Shown one piece after another: positions 52,757 through 62,343 of a stretch of 64,000 nucleotides of DNA. The translations under genes were made by a program, and so were the position numbers. Where the stretch lies: positions 1 through 64,000 of the forward strand of contig NZ_RZNF01000002.1 of NCBI RefSeq assembly GCF_003992725.1, read 5' to 3'. Position 1 is the first letter of the stretch. Each line of letters begins with the position of its first letter. The notes beneath the pieces are model-generated. The model did not search any database. It saw only the letters and a list, made by a program, of their open reading frames with translations, and was not told the DNA's origin. Source of the stretch: Rhodomicrobium lacus. GTDB taxonomy: Bacteria > Pseudomonadota > Alphaproteobacteria > Rhizobiales > Rhodomicrobiaceae.

Positions 52757-53383
52757 TTATTCAACGAGCGGCCCCGGCAACGGCAAGACCTGCCTGCCGA
52801 AAGCCGTGTTCACCACCAGAGCGCCGCTGAGATAAATCCCCACGATGCCGGCGCCAAGCAAGGCCCAGGCGGGGATGTAGGCGTTGGACTTCCCGATCAG
52901 GCCGAGATCCATCAGCGCCACGAAGGGCAGGGCCACGTCGAGCAGCGCCACAATGGCGAAAAGCAGCGCCGTGTTCTTGAGGAACGCGGGTGTCCACAGC
53001 CAGAGAACGAGGGTGAGGACAACCCACGCCCATCCATCGATTCGCGCGTCGAAGGGCACCTGCCGCACGATCATGTCGTACTTCATCAGCATCTCGACGC
53101 CGCCGACGAACATGAAGAAGGCCGCAAAGAACAGGAATGTGTTTCCGCCGGTCGAATTGTTCGACTTGTAGTCCAGGATCGCGACGGTGAACTGGATGAT
53201 GAAACCGCCCAACAGCCACAGGCCCAGCAACGGCATGGCTTCCTTTGTGACATGGCCGCTCAACAGGGCGAAAAAGCAGAAACAGGCTACGGCCAGGCCT
53301 ACCAGACCTGCGGGGGTCGGATTAGCCCACGGGGAGGTGGTGAGTTGAAAATTCTCAAATTTCGAGTCTACTCGCTGGTCCAT
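52757..53383 (-). CDS. satP: Acetate/succinate transporter, GPR1/FUN34/YaaH family
   Basis: The 208-residue inner-membrane protein has six membrane segments and the family signature NPxPxGL near its start (ANPTPAGLVGLAVACFCFFALL). It then shows GLWLLGGFIIQFTVAILDYKSNNSTGGNTFLFFAAFFMFVGG, including the conserved polar region between helices. Such proteins are proton-linked acetate and succinate carriers. It stands alone, with about 530 bp of non-coding sequence upstream. Confidence 0.82.
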   Translation of the reverse strand: MDQRVDSKFENFQLTTSPWANPTPAGLVGLAVACFCFFALLSGHVTKEAMPLLGLWLLGGFIIQFTVAILDYKSNNSTGGNTFLFFAAFFMFVGGVEMLMKYDMIVRQVPFDARIDGWAWVVLTLVLWLWTPAFLKNTALLFAIVALLDVALPFVALMDLGLIGKSNAYIPAWALLGAGIVGIYLSGALVVNTAFGRQVLPLPGPLVE

Positions 53384-53914
53384 TGAATTCCTCTATCGAA
53401 TGTCGACCTGACATGTGTTCAGCGACAGCGGTTTCTCTCCGCCACTGAGGCACGTCTCCTCGATTCGTATCCGCCCTATTCACGATCGAAGGATGCCGTT
53501 CTGTCTGTCGTCACTTCGCGAGGAATGACTCTCGCTATATGTCCATCGTTTCGAGAATGTTATGCTGCCGGTGCCTAGTCCAGGGCGCGGGATCGCGCCA
53601 CTCGACTAAAGTTCTGCATCCTGGGGTGTGGCCTGGGCGACCGACGCAGAAACAAGGGGATGCATGAAGCGCGACCCTGCTGCCTGGACCTGGCGCGTCG
53701 AAACGCCGCCCGAGACGCGAGAGCCAGCGCGCGGAACGGGGTGCAATGCGCCAATTGAAACGACCCTGAAAACATCGCACTTTTTGCCAAGCGGGCTAGC
53801 CAAGCGTCGAAAGGGCATGTATATCTGACATCGATTAACTCTCGATAGGCTTCGCTTCTTCGGCCCATGCGGTCGAAGGACGGGGCTTGTCGCATTTCTA
53901 TCCGGAGAACGACG
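53384..53914. other. Non-coding stretch upstream of rpmF
   Basis: About 530 bp lie between divergent genes. Several open frames cross it, but none has a ribosome site, plausible composition or domain. It should contain the promoters of the acetate transporter and rpmF. Confidence 0.4.
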
Positions 53915-54100
53915 ATGGCAGTCCCCAAGAGAAAAGTCTCGCCCATGAAGCGCGGTTTCCGCCGTTCGGCCGACGCGCTTGCCGCCCCGACCTATGTCGA
54001 GGACAAGGAGTCGGGTGAACTGCGCCGTCCGCACCACATCGATCTGAAGTCGGGCAAATATCGCGGTCGCCAGATTCTGGAGCCGCGCGAAGACATCTAG
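53915..54100 (+). CDS. rpmF: 50S ribosomal protein L32
   Basis: This 61-residue ribosomal protein begins [20 protein letters not shown], the standard alphaproteobacterial L32 start, and ends [20 protein letters not shown] lies six bases before the ATG. It lacks the zinc-binding cysteines of some L32 forms, as is usual for this class. A terminator follows within 70 bp. Confidence 0.96.
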   Translation: MAVPKRKVSPMKRGFRRSADALAAPTYVEDKESGELRRPHHIDLKSGKYRGRQILEPREDI

Positions 54101-54163
54101 CCGATCCGGCCGAAAGCCTCGCTCGGGCTCATCGCCTCCCTGGATCGGTGCTCTTGCTCTTAT

Positions 54164-54203
54164 GCGCCGCGCCGTCATCACGCGCGGCGCCTTTGGTGTT
54201 TTC
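54164..54203 (+). terminator. Rho-independent-like terminator after rpmF
   Basis: GCGCCGCGC and GCGCGGCGC form perfect 9-bp arms around a 9-base loop, followed by CTTTGGTGTTTTC. Confidence 0.75.
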
Positions 54204-54313
54204 AGATCGGTATGCATTAAATCGACGCGATTTACGCAGAGACTGATCGATAACCAGGAGTCAAAGCGTCGTGCCGCACGCCGCTGTGGCGCCCATGCAT
54301 CGGAATCGCGCTC

Positions 54314-55441
54314 ATGATTCGCGAGCCGATGGCATGGCGTAGTGAAGCCCGATCTGGTATTCCATTGGTTGCGATGACGCCCGAGGATCTTCTCATACGG
54401 GAAAACACAGCGCAGGACGGCCAGCCGGTCGCCGCGTCCGGGGAAGAAACGGCTGCGGTCGAGATCGGACTGAATGCGGCTATCGTTTCGATGATTTGCG
54501 GCGAACCCCAGATCCTCACCGTATCGACCGGCGGCGCGACAAATGGCGACTCGCCGCCCGCTCTGCCGTTCGGGCTCTTCACGCCGCTCAAGCATCGCAC
54601 GCTCGAAATCGGCCTGCGCGATTGGGTGAAGGATCAGACCGGCGTCGATCTCGGCTATGTCGAACAGCTTTATACCTTCGGCGACCGCGGCCGCCACGCG
54701 CGTCCCGGCGACGAAGGCATGCATGTCGTATCGATCGGCTACCTCGCGCTGACCCGCAATGAGGAGGCGCCAGCCGGCGGCGGCGCTCACTGGAACGCAT
54801 GGTATCGGCATCTGCCATGGGAAGACTGGCGCAATGGCAAGCCGCAGATCCTCACGCAGGAGATCGAGCCGAGGCTTGAGGAATGGGCCCATCGCCGCGA
54901 AAGCGCTGGAACGCCGAGGCGGCCGCTGGCGCGAAGGGACCGCTTTCGCATGTGCTTCGGTCAGTCAGTGCCATGGGACGACGAAAAGGTGCTCGATCGC
55001 TACGAACTGCTTTATGAGGCGGGGTTGATCGCGGAAGCGGCCCGCGACGGCCGCGAGGCGGCGCGCGCATGGTCGGACCTGCCCCAACTCGGGCGGCCCA
55101 TGATGTTCGATCACCGGCGCATCCTTGCGACGGCCATGAGCCGGCTGCGCGGCAAACTCAAATATCGGCCCGTGATCTTCGAGTTGATGTCGGAGACGTT
55201 TACCTTGCTTGATCTTCAGCGGGTTGTCGAAGCCATCCTCGGTAGCTATCTGCACAAGCAGAACTTCCGTCGGCTTGTCGAAAACGCGGGGCTCGTCGAA
55301 CTGACGGGTCAGCAGGCGTCGAGAACGGGCGGTCGCCCGGCGCGACTTTACCGCTTCCGGAAAAGTGTGCTTCTTGAGCGGCCTGCACCCGGCTTCAGGG
55401 TTCGCGTGCAGAACATTGCAAGAACAAATTCGACGGCTTGA
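54314..55441 (+). CDS. nadQ: NAD-metabolism regulator of the NadQ type (COG4111)
   Basis: The 375-residue protein has a Nudix-like N-terminal domain (about 45-210: VEIGLNAAIVSMICGEPQIL, RTLEIGLRDWVKDQTGVDLGYVEQLYTFGD, VVSIGYLALTRNEE) and a C-terminal winged-helix part (about 265-355: FDHRRILATAMSRLRGKLKYRPVIFELMSETFTLLDLQRVVEAILG, KQNFRRLVENAGLVELTG, GRPARLYRFR). This is the NrtR-like layout of the alphaproteobacterial regulator of de novo NAD genes. It stands alone between rpmF and carD. nadC lies 6 kb away in the window and is a plausible target. An internal start at 54377 is possible. Confidence 0.78.
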   Translation: MIREPMAWRSEARSGIPLVAMTPEDLLIRENTAQDGQPVAASGEETAAVEIGLNAAIVSMICGEPQILTVSTGGATNGDSPPALPFGLFTPLKHRTLEIGLRDWVKDQTGVDLGYVEQLYTFGDRGRHARPGDEGMHVVSIGYLALTRNEEAPAGGGAHWNAWYRHLPWEDWRNGKPQILTQEIEPRLEEWAHRRESAGTPRRPLARRDRFRMCFGQSVPWDDEKVLDRYELLYEAGLIAEAARDGREAARAWSDLPQLGRPMMFDHRRILATAMSRLRGKLKYRPVIFELMSETFTLLDLQRVVEAILGSYLHKQNFRRLVENAGLVELTGQQASRTGGRPARLYRFRKSVLLERPAPGFRVRVQNIARTNSTA

Positions 55442-55777
55442 CCGTTGCCCTGTTAACACTACTCGGAGGAAAGAGGAGAAATCCCCAGAAAGAGAGCGAT
55501 TAAGCTCTTTGAATGCTTCCTAAAATCGGCGCATTTTGATAATATTTCCCTGTCGGTAGAGAAGACTCACTGCGGCGATTGAGTCTGATCGGCCTCGGCA
55601 ACGACCCGAACAGCGGACGAGTATCGAGCAGCCCGCAAAGGATCACGATTAAAGCATGGCTTCAAGTCGGCTCTAGAGAGGGCTGGGTGGCTTATTTGTT
55701 TCTGGTCATGCGAGGCGCGAGGCGGCGGCAAGTGGATGAGAACCCTCTAACCAAGACAAAGAAAAGTGAGAGCGAGT
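55442..55777. promoter_or_regulatory. Intergenic region before carD
   Basis: This stretch of about 335 bp has an AT-rich middle (near 55530-55560) likely to hold the carD promoter. A short open frame from 55579 has no support. Nothing else is seen. Confidence 0.4.
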
Positions 55778-56344
55778 ATGCCTGATAATAATAAGGATCA
55801 ATGCTTCGGTTTCAAAACCAACGAATACGTGGTTTATCCGACGCACGGCGTAGGGCGTATCGTTGCAATAGAAGATCAGGAAATCGCGGGTTGCAAGCTC
55901 GAACTCTTCGTTATCAACTTTGAAAAGGACAAGATGACGCTTCGCGTCCCGACGTCCAAAACGCAGAGCGCCGGCATGCGCAAGCTCTCCGATGCTGCCG
56001 TGCTCGCCCGCGCCATGGAGACCCTTCGTGGCCGTGCGCGCGTGAAGCGCACGATGTGGAGCCGCCGCGCGCAGGAATACGAAGCGAAGATCAATTCCGG
56101 CGACCTCATCACTATCGCCGAAGTGGTGCGTGACCTTTACCGCTCCGATGCTCAGCCCGAGCAGTCCTATTCCGAACGCCAGCTTTACGAAGCGGCTCTC
56201 GACCGCATGGCCCGCGAAATCGCGGCCGCGCAGGACGTCGACGAATCCATCGCCATCCAGCGGGTCGCCGAAGCGCTGACCAAGGGCGGACGTCTTCGCA
56301 AGCAGGACGTCGACGACGAAGAAGACAAGAAGGAAGCCGCCTGA
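55778..56344 (+). CDS. carD: CarD-family RNA polymerase-binding regulator
   Basis: The 188-residue protein has the RNA-polymerase-interacting Tudor-like domain at the N-terminus (FKTNEYVVYPTHGVGRIVAIEDQEIAGCKLELFVINFEKDKMTLRVPT). A helical DNA-binding domain follows (AMETLRGRARVKRTMWSRRAQEYEAKINSGDLITIAEVVRDLYRSD, YSERQLYEAALDRMAREIA). CarD stabilises open promoter complexes, notably at rRNA promoters. I chose the ATG giving MPDNNKDQ, with GAGAGCGAG upstream. The acidic C-terminal tail is usual for the class. Confidence 0.93.
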   Translation: MPDNNKDQCFGFKTNEYVVYPTHGVGRIVAIEDQEIAGCKLELFVINFEKDKMTLRVPTSKTQSAGMRKLSDAAVLARAMETLRGRARVKRTMWSRRAQEYEAKINSGDLITIAEVVRDLYRSDAQPEQSYSERQLYEAALDRMAREIAAAQDVDESIAIQRVAEALTKGGRLRKQDVDDEEDKKEAA

Positions 56345-56455
56345 TCGGCTTCGCGTTTTCGCAGCGTCGCGCGCTCTTTCGCTCGGAGCCGCGATGCCGC
56401 GACATAGGCTCTTTCTCCGCCATGACAGGAAACATCCCGACCGGCGCGATCCGGA

Positions 56456-57361
56456 TCAGGGATGTTTGGTTCCTTCCGCCCCGCTCACGACTTCCAATTG
56501 TTCGGGCAAAACGACCGTGATCGACGGTCCGGCCTTGCGCTCCACCCAGCCGCGGATGCGCACGGTCTTTCCGGCCAGCGCGGCGGCTCCGTCGCCGTTC
56601 AAACGCTTCGCCGCGCCTCCCTCCGCATAGACACGAAAGCCGAAACCGGCATTCTCGCCGAATGTCAGCGTGACGCGCGCGCCGCTTCGGGCGATGGCTT
56701 TCGCCTCGCCCTCCACGATCTGATAAGTCTGGACAAGATTGGCGATGAGACGCGGGTCGGATGCTGGCAGAACCTTGAAAACGGCCGTCCCCCAATTCCC
56801 GCGTCCGGCGGACTTGGCGGCTGTCTCGGCAGCCCGAAGCGCGTCGAAGCAGGCCCTGTTGTCGGGTTGCGGCGCGACGAGCGCCAGCCCGGCGGATACG
56901 AGTCTTTCCTGCAGCCAGAGCGGGGGATCGTCCACGACCAGGAGATGCGCGGTGGTTATGCCGTAGCGGTCACGCTCCGCGCCGCCAATTTTCACCTCAA
57001 CCTTTTTTCCGAGCGTGCTCCTGAGGAAGGAGACAGCATCGAGCCCCGCGTCTCCAGCATGTTGCGGCAGGGCGGGGATAGAGATGATTTCGGCGAGGCG
57101 GATCGTGCGGCCATCAGCGAGGCGCAGCGTCTGAGGCCCGACGACGGCGGCAACCGCGCTTTCGCCCGCGCTTCTCAGGTCGCAGCCGGGGGTATTGGCT
57201 CTCCGCGACTGCCCATGCGACGGCGAGGCGCCAACCAGCGCGGCCAGCAGGCAGACGGCCGCCGCCTTGTGGAAGCGGCCTGCGAGACGCGAGGGGATCG
57301 CGGCGCTCGTCGCGCCAGGCCCGGCGAACACACTCGACCCATGCCGCAAGCTGCGCGCCAT
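56456..57361 (-). CDS. Thermonuclease-like (SNase domain) exported protein
   Basis: The protein of about 301 residues has a hydrophobic export segment (FHKAAAVCLLAALVGASPSHG). An SNase/TNase-like domain follows (LRLADGRTIRLAEIISIPALP, FLRSTLGKKVEVKIGGAERDRYGITTAHLLV, LWLQERLVSAGLALVAP). The arginine-rich catalytic pattern of true thermonuclease is only partly visible. The C-terminal part (VRIRGWVERKAGPSITVVLPEQLEVV) looks like an OB-type accessory domain. I chose the start at 57361; an earlier one at 57484 is possible. Whether it is an active nuclease is uncertain. Confidence 0.7.
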   Translation of the reverse strand: MARSLRHGSSVFAGPGATSAAIPSRLAGRFHKAAAVCLLAALVGASPSHGQSRRANTPGCDLRSAGESAVAAVVGPQTLRLADGRTIRLAEIISIPALPQHAGDAGLDAVSFLRSTLGKKVEVKIGGAERDRYGITTAHLLVVDDPPLWLQERLVSAGLALVAPQPDNRACFDALRAAETAAKSAGRGNWGTAVFKVLPASDPRLIANLVQTYQIVEGEAKAIARSGARVTLTFGENAGFGFRVYAEGGAAKRLNGDGAAALAGKTVRIRGWVERKAGPSITVVLPEQLEVVSGAEGTKHP

Positions 57362-57654
57362 CGATCGGGGTGAGACCGACAGGGTTTCCCACCCGTCTTC
57401 GCCGCGTGAACGGGTCCGGCATCCGCGTCCGGCGCAATACCGATCAACGATGTTCGCCCACGCGCGGCGGAAGTAAAAGGTCATCTGAATTTCGTAATCT
57501 CTGGCAGCGCCGCGCTCAAGCGTTTCCCGGCATGCCCCGCGCTCCGCGTCCGGCGCGCGCGATTGACGGCCTCGGCCCGCTTTTTCCGGACAAACAGCTC
57601 CATAACTCGCCCGCGCCCTTTGAGCGAGTGTCAGGGAGATGGCGATGCGGGGTT

Positions 57655-58206
57655 TTACACGCGCTCCGCCCGCGCTTTCATCTTCAGAGCCGCGTCGTAA
57701 AGCACGAACAGCGCCAGAATCTGGACGAGGATCGTTGTAATCACGCCGCGAATGAAGCTGAGCGTGAAGTCCTGAGTAAAGAGGATGTAGGTTTTCAGGG
57801 CGAGTGCGAGCGCTTGATAAGCGAACAGAAACAGCAGCGGCGCTCGCCCGGGGCGCTGGAACAGCCAGACGAGGCCGATGACAAGGGCTACGAGGTCGGC
57901 GGCCACCTGCGGCACCGCGTCCGGTCCAAACGCGACGAGCGACATCAGAAGAGAAATGACCTGAGCCGCAGGCACGCCAGCGGCGAGCGCCAGAAAACGC
58001 AGATCCCGTGGCAGCAGGCGGCGCATCGCGAGGACGCTTGCCACGAGCAGTGCGATGGCCAGACCATAGCTTATGACGAGCATGCGCGCGAAGTCTTCCG
58101 ACACGGCCGCGACGGCATACGCGCCGATGGCGGCTAGCACAAGAACAACGCCGCCGCCGATAGCAAGCAGCGATATTCGACCTGCTGGAGCGCTTTCCTT
58201 AAGCAT
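57655..58206 (-). CDS. Multi-spanning membrane protein, unknown
   Basis: The 183-residue protein has about six hydrophobic segments (ISLLAIGGGVVLVLAAIGAYAV, MLVISYGLAIALLVASVLA, VISLLMSLVAF, LVALVIGLVWLF, LLFLFAYQALALALKTYILF and ITTILVQILALFVLYDA) with short loops. I recognise no family. It is separate from its neighbours. Confidence 0.6.
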   Translation of the reverse strand: MLKESAPAGRISLLAIGGGVVLVLAAIGAYAVAAVSEDFARMLVISYGLAIALLVASVLAMRRLLPRDLRFLALAAGVPAAQVISLLMSLVAFGPDAVPQVAADLVALVIGLVWLFQRPGRAPLLFLFAYQALALALKTYILFTQDFTLSFIRGVITTILVQILALFVLYDAALKMKARAERV

Positions 58207-58336
58207 GTTTCCTTCCTCCGGCTTTTTTCTTCCATCCCCGAGTATATCACGAAGGAGAAATAGCCGTGTCCCCGCTTCGCAGCTTCGCGTTCATATCGTG
58301 ACGAGAAGAAGCGCGATGCGGGAGAATGGCGCTGCC

Positions 58337-59536
58337 TCAGTCGAGTTCGACGGCCATCGCCACGGCTTCGCCGCCGCCGATGCAAAGGCTCGCGATGCCG
58401 CGCTTTCCGCCCGCCCGCTTCAGTGCGCCGATCAGCGTCACGAGCACGCGCGCGCCGGATGCGCCAATGGGATGGCCGAGCGCGCACGCGCCGCCGTGGA
58501 TGTTGACCTTGCCATGGGGAAGCCCGAGATCGCGCATCGCCGCCATGGCGACCACCGCAAAGGCCTCGTTGATTTCGTACAGGTCCACGTCGTGTGCCTC
58601 CCAGCCGAGCTTGTCGAGGAGGGCGCGGATTGCATGGACCGGCGCGGTCGGGAACAGGCGCGGTTCGCTTGCATAGGTTGCGTGGCCGAGGATCGCCGCC
58701 AGCGGCGCGAGGCCCTTCGCGCCCGCTGTCGAGCGGCGCATCAGCGTGACTGCGGCTGCGCCATCCGAGATCGAACTCGAATTGGCAGCCGTCACGGTGC
58801 CGTCCTTGGCGAAGGCCGGCTTCAGCGCCGGGATCTTCGCGATGTCGATGCGGCCCGGCTGCTCGTCGCGCTCTATAATCGCCGCGCCATTGCGCGTTTC
58901 GACCGTGACGGGCGCCGTCTCCCAATCGAACGCGCCGCCTTCCACCGCCGCCTTCGCCCTCGTCGCCGAGGCCACGGCGTAAGCGTCTTGCGCCTCGCGC
59001 GTGAAGCCGTAGGCGGCGGCGCACTCCTCCGCGAAGGTGCCCATCAGCCGCCCCCTGGTTTCAGGAGCGTAAGCATCTTCCAGCCCGTCGAAGAACATCG
59101 CGTCGAGAACGCGGTCGTGGCCGAGGCGCTGGCCGCCTCGCGCCTTCGGCAGCAGATACGGCGCGTTCGTCATCGACTCCATGCCGCCCGCGGCGACCAC
59201 GCGCGCGCTGCCAGCAATGATCAAATCGTGGCCGAGCAACACGGCCTTGAGACCCGAGCCGCAAACCTTGTTGATCGTGGTACAGCCCGCTGAGACCGGC
59301 AGCCCGGCGCGAAGGGAGGCTTGCCGCGCCGGGGCTTGTCCGACACCTGCGCCGAGCACGCACCCCATGACGACCTCATCGATATCGGATGCCGCGACCT
59401 TTGCGCGTTCCACCGCCGCGCGTAGGGCCACCGCACCGAGTTCGGGGGCGGCGAGGGTCGCGAATGCACCTTGGAAAGCGCCGATGGGTGTTCGCGCGGC
59501 GGATGCGATGACGACGGCGTCAGAAGTCTTGCACAT
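58337..59536 (-). CDS. Acetyl-CoA C-acyltransferase (thiolase)
   Basis: The 399-residue protein is a degradative/biosynthetic thiolase: IASAARTPIGAFQGAFATL at the start, GQAPARQASLRAG, the nucleophile in CTTINKVCGSGLKAVLLGHDLI, GGMESMTNAPYLLPKARGG, and the C-terminal NIHGGACALGHPIGASGARVLVTL and CIGGGEAVAM with the second catalytic Cys. It condenses two acetyl-CoA or cleaves 3-ketoacyl-CoA. No phaB or fadB partner lies next to it, so the pathway is open. The start MCKTSDAV fits the family; the frame extends upstream to 59626. Confidence 0.93.
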   Translation of the reverse strand: MCKTSDAVVIASAARTPIGAFQGAFATLAAPELGAVALRAAVERAKVAASDIDEVVMGCVLGAGVGQAPARQASLRAGLPVSAGCTTINKVCGSGLKAVLLGHDLIIAGSARVVAAGGMESMTNAPYLLPKARGGQRLGHDRVLDAMFFDGLEDAYAPETRGRLMGTFAEECAAAYGFTREAQDAYAVASATRAKAAVEGGAFDWETAPVTVETRNGAAIIERDEQPGRIDIAKIPALKPAFAKDGTVTAANSSSISDGAAAVTLMRRSTAGAKGLAPLAAILGHATYASEPRLFPTAPVHAIRALLDKLGWEAHDVDLYEINEAFAVVAMAAMRDLGLPHGKVNIHGGACALGHPIGASGARVLVTLIGALKRAGGKRGIASLCIGGGEAVAMAVELD

Positions 59537-59718
59537 GGGTTTCCTCGTAGCGCGTTGTTTCGCGGATCGTCGTTTTTCCTTTGACGTTACCTCAAAGGAC
59601 TTCCCGGAGCCATGCGCGCCGCACACCGCGCGCGAGCCATGTCGTCGAGGCGCCTGAACGGAACTCCGACGCAGGCGGACTGTTGCTCATCAAAACCAGA
59701 ATGAAGAGACGCACCGAC

Positions 59719-60387
59719 ATGGCGACCAACGACAAGGCAGACTTTGAAATCATTGGCGCGCCGTGGGGCAATTTCGTCCGCACCGTCTGCATGGCGGCCC
59801 GTGAAAAGGGCGTCCCCTACACGCAGACCATCGTGCGCCCGACCGATCCACTCGTCGCCGCGATCCACCCTTTCAGCCTCGTGCCTTGCGCACGCCATGG
59901 CGACCTCGTGCTGTTCGAGAGCCGCGCGATCTGCACCTATATCGACGGCGCATTCGACGGGCCGCCGCTCGTGCCGCGCGATGCTCGCGGGGCGGCGATC
60001 ACCGAGCAATGGATCGCGCTCGTATTGACCACCATCGATCCCGTTCTCGCCCGCCAATATATCAGCGCCTATCTCGCCGCGCCCGACGGCAAGCCCGCCG
60101 CTGCCACGATTGACGCGCTGCTTCCGAAGATGCGCAAATGCTTCGCGGTGCTCGACGAGCGGCTGGCAGTGAGTCGCTATCTTTCGGGCGACACGTTCAA
60201 CCTCTCCGACATGATGCTTTTTCCGGTGATGTGGTTCATGCGGTTGAAGCCCGAAAGCGGGGCCATGCTGGAGTCATCGCCGCATCTTCTCGACTGGTAT
60301 GCCCGCGTCGCCGACAGAGCGAGCGCGCGCGAAACGGAGCCGCCCGCCGTCACCGGACCGGCGGTTGCATGCGGAGCGTTCGGGTAG
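59719..60387 (+). CDS. Glutathione S-transferase family protein
   Basis: The 222-residue protein has the N-terminal thioredoxin-like domain (FEIIGAPWGNFVRTVCMAAREKGVPYTQ, then HPFSLVPCARHGDLVLFESRAICTYIDGAF with the glutathione-contacting ESRAI). An all-helical C-terminal domain with YLSGDTFNLSDMMLFPVMWFM (N-capping SD) follows. Its substrate is unknown. A start 18 bases upstream (MKRRTDMATND) is possible. Confidence 0.88.
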   Translation: MATNDKADFEIIGAPWGNFVRTVCMAAREKGVPYTQTIVRPTDPLVAAIHPFSLVPCARHGDLVLFESRAICTYIDGAFDGPPLVPRDARGAAITEQWIALVLTTIDPVLARQYISAYLAAPDGKPAAATIDALLPKMRKCFAVLDERLAVSRYLSGDTFNLSDMMLFPVMWFMRLKPESGAMLESSPHLLDWYARVADRASARETEPPAVTGPAVACGAFG

Positions 60388-60403
60388 TTTCACTCCCCCG
60401 CGC

Positions 60404-61105
60404 TTACCAGTCGGCGGGTTCGCCGCGCCGGAAGAAGCCGCCCGTCGGCCCGTCCGCCGAGATCGCCACGAGATCGGCGATTTCCCGCGCAGGCTCCGCC
60501 GGATCTCGGTTCGCTTCTGCGCCGCCCATGTCGGTGCGCACCCAGCCGGGGCAAAGGCTGTTCACCTTGACGGGACTGTTCGGGCCGAGATCGGCGGCCA
60601 GGATTTTGGTGAAGCCGTTCAGGGCGAGCTTCGCCATGCGATAGGCTGCGTAGCCCCCCGCCATGTCCGTGATCGCGCCAAGGCCCGACGACACGTTCAC
60701 GACGCGCCCATAACCCTTCGCCAGCATGCGCGGGACGACGAGTTGCGTCATGCGGATCGGGCCGCCGAGATCCACTTCGAGCGTGCTCAGCAGGTCGCTC
60801 TCCGTCATGTCGAGCACGGGCGATCTCGGGTTCAGCAAAATTGCGGCGTTGTTGATGAGGCCGTCGATCCGTCCCTCGCGCTGCTCAGCGCTGTCCACGA
60901 AAGTGCGGCTGCTTTCGGCGTTCGCCACATCGAGCGGAAAAACCAACACATCCTTGAGCGCGGGCATTCTCGACGGTTCGCGCACCCCCGCGACGACCTT
61001 CGCGCCTCTCGCCACAAGTTCCTTCGCCGTGGCGAGGCCGATGCCCCTGTTGGCGCCGGTCAACAGAATGACTTTCCCCGCAATCGGATCGATGGGCAGC
61101 GTCAT
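60404..61105 (-). CDS. Short-chain dehydrogenase/reductase
   Basis: The 233-residue protein shows the cofactor site LLTGANRGIGLATAKELV, NNAAIL, the catalytic NVSSGLG and YAAYRMAKLALNGF (Tyr-x3-Lys), and CPGWVRTDMGG. It is a classical SDR resembling plant carbonyl-reductase-like enzymes. GGAG lies seven bases before the chosen ATG (MTLPIDPI). It converges with the GST gene; no pathway is apparent. Confidence 0.88.
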   Translation of the reverse strand: MTLPIDPIAGKVILLTGANRGIGLATAKELVARGAKVVAGVREPSRMPALKDVLVFPLDVANAESSRTFVDSAEQREGRIDGLINNAAILLNPRSPVLDMTESDLLSTLEVDLGGPIRMTQLVVPRMLAKGYGRVVNVSSGLGAITDMAGGYAAYRMAKLALNGFTKILAADLGPNSPVKVNSLCPGWVRTDMGGAEANRDPAEPAREIADLVAISADGPTGGFFRRGEPADW

Positions 61106-61368
61106 CGCATTCTCCTTGGCGTTCGTTTCACCCGCGAACAACACGCGAGTCCGCTTTGGGCTTCATCTGTGCACGGGCTTCTTATGTGTCATCACCTTAG
61201 CGCAGAATTCAAAGCGAAGCAGTGCTTTATGATCTTCTTTTGTTCTTGAAACTTACGCCTTGAACGCGAGCTGAAACGGAACTTCTTGAAGGTCAGCGGC
61301 GTTTTGATTCACCGTGAAACGTGCCACCCGGCATCGAATACTCACGGCAAGCCTTTGGAGTTCCGCGT

Positions 61369-62343
61369 ATGGCCCCGCGCCCTTACTGGAAAGGCTATCT
61401 CAAGCTTTCGCTCGTCTCTTGTTCTGTCGCGCTCTATCCGGCGACTTCGGGTTCGGAACGGATTTCGTTCAACTGGCTGAACCGCGCGACCGGCAACAGG
61501 CTCAAGCAACTCATGGTCGACTCGGACACGAACGAGCCGGTTGAGCGTGAGGACCGCGTGCGCGGCTACCAGGTCGCCAAGAACGATTACCTCTTCATCG
61601 AGGACGACGACCTCGACGCGGTGGAAATCGAAAGCTCGCACACCATCGAGATCGAGCGTTTCGTGCCGAAGTCTGAAATCGATCTCGTTTATCTCGACAG
61701 CCCGTATTATCTCGCGCCGAACGACAAGGTGGCGGAGGAAGCTTTCGCCGTGATCCGCGACGCCATGGCGGCGGAGGGCGTGGCTGGGCTCGGCCGCGCG
61801 GTCATCAACCGGCGCGAGCGGCTTTTCATGCTGGAGCCGAGAGATGCGGGCATTCTCGCGACGTCGCTGCATTACAATTACGAGGTGCGCGGCGACGAAG
61901 CCTATTTCGAGGACATCCCCGAGATCAAGATCCCCGGCGAAATGCTGGATCTGGCAAAGCACATCATTGGCACGAAGCGCGGACATTTCGACATCGCCGC
62001 CTTCGACGACCGCTACGAGAACGCGCTCGCCGAGATGATCAAGGCCAAGCAGGCGGGCCGTCCTGTCGAGGCCGCCCGGCCCGCGCAGCCGACGAACGTC
62101 ATCAATCTGATGGAAGCTCTCAGAAAATCGGTCGCCGCCGAAAAGGGAACGAAAATTACGGCTGGGCCCGCTTCCAAAGAGGAACCGAAGGCGAAGAAAT
62201 CCGCAGCGAAGGCCGCACCGCGCGCCGGTGCCGAAGCGCGGGCCGAACCGGAGCGCAAGCCGCGAGCCGCCAAGGCGAAGGCCGCCGCCGTTCCCCCGCC
62301 GCCGCGTTCCAAACCTGAACGCAAGAGGGCGGGCATACACTGA
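61369..62343 (+). CDS. ku: Ku, non-homologous end-joining DNA-end-binding protein
   Basis: The 324-residue protein has the bacterial Ku core: RPYWKGYLKLSLVSCSVALYPATS, ISFNWLNRATGNRLKQ, RVRGYQVAKNDYLFIEDDDLDAVEIESSHTIEIERFV, IDLVYLDSPYYLAPNDK, AVINRRERLFMLEPRDAGILATSLHYNYEV and DLAKHII. A long Lys/Ala/Pro-rich tail follows that could bind DNA or LigD. TTGGAG precedes the ATG by eight bases. Its stop overlaps the ligD start as TGATG. Confidence 0.95.
   Translation: MAPRPYWKGYLKLSLVSCSVALYPATSGSERISFNWLNRATGNRLKQLMVDSDTNEPVEREDRVRGYQVAKNDYLFIEDDDLDAVEIESSHTIEIERFVPKSEIDLVYLDSPYYLAPNDKVAEEAFAVIRDAMAAEGVAGLGRAVINRRERLFMLEPRDAGILATSLHYNYEVRGDEAYFEDIPEIKIPGEMLDLAKHIIGTKRGHFDIAAFDDRYENALAEMIKAKQAGRPVEAARPAQPTNVINLMEALRKSVAAEKGTKITAGPASKEEPKAKKSAAKAAPRAGAEARAEPERKPRAAKAKAAAVPPPPRSKPERKRAGIH

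Noticed and set aside
53606-54892. Long minus-strand open frame across rpmF and the NadQ gene
   Set aside because: It runs antisense to two well-supported genes and has no domain or start signal.
58134-59024. Minus-strand second frame inside the thiolase gene
   Set aside because: Out-of-frame reading of the thiolase sequence; composition is arginine-rich noise.
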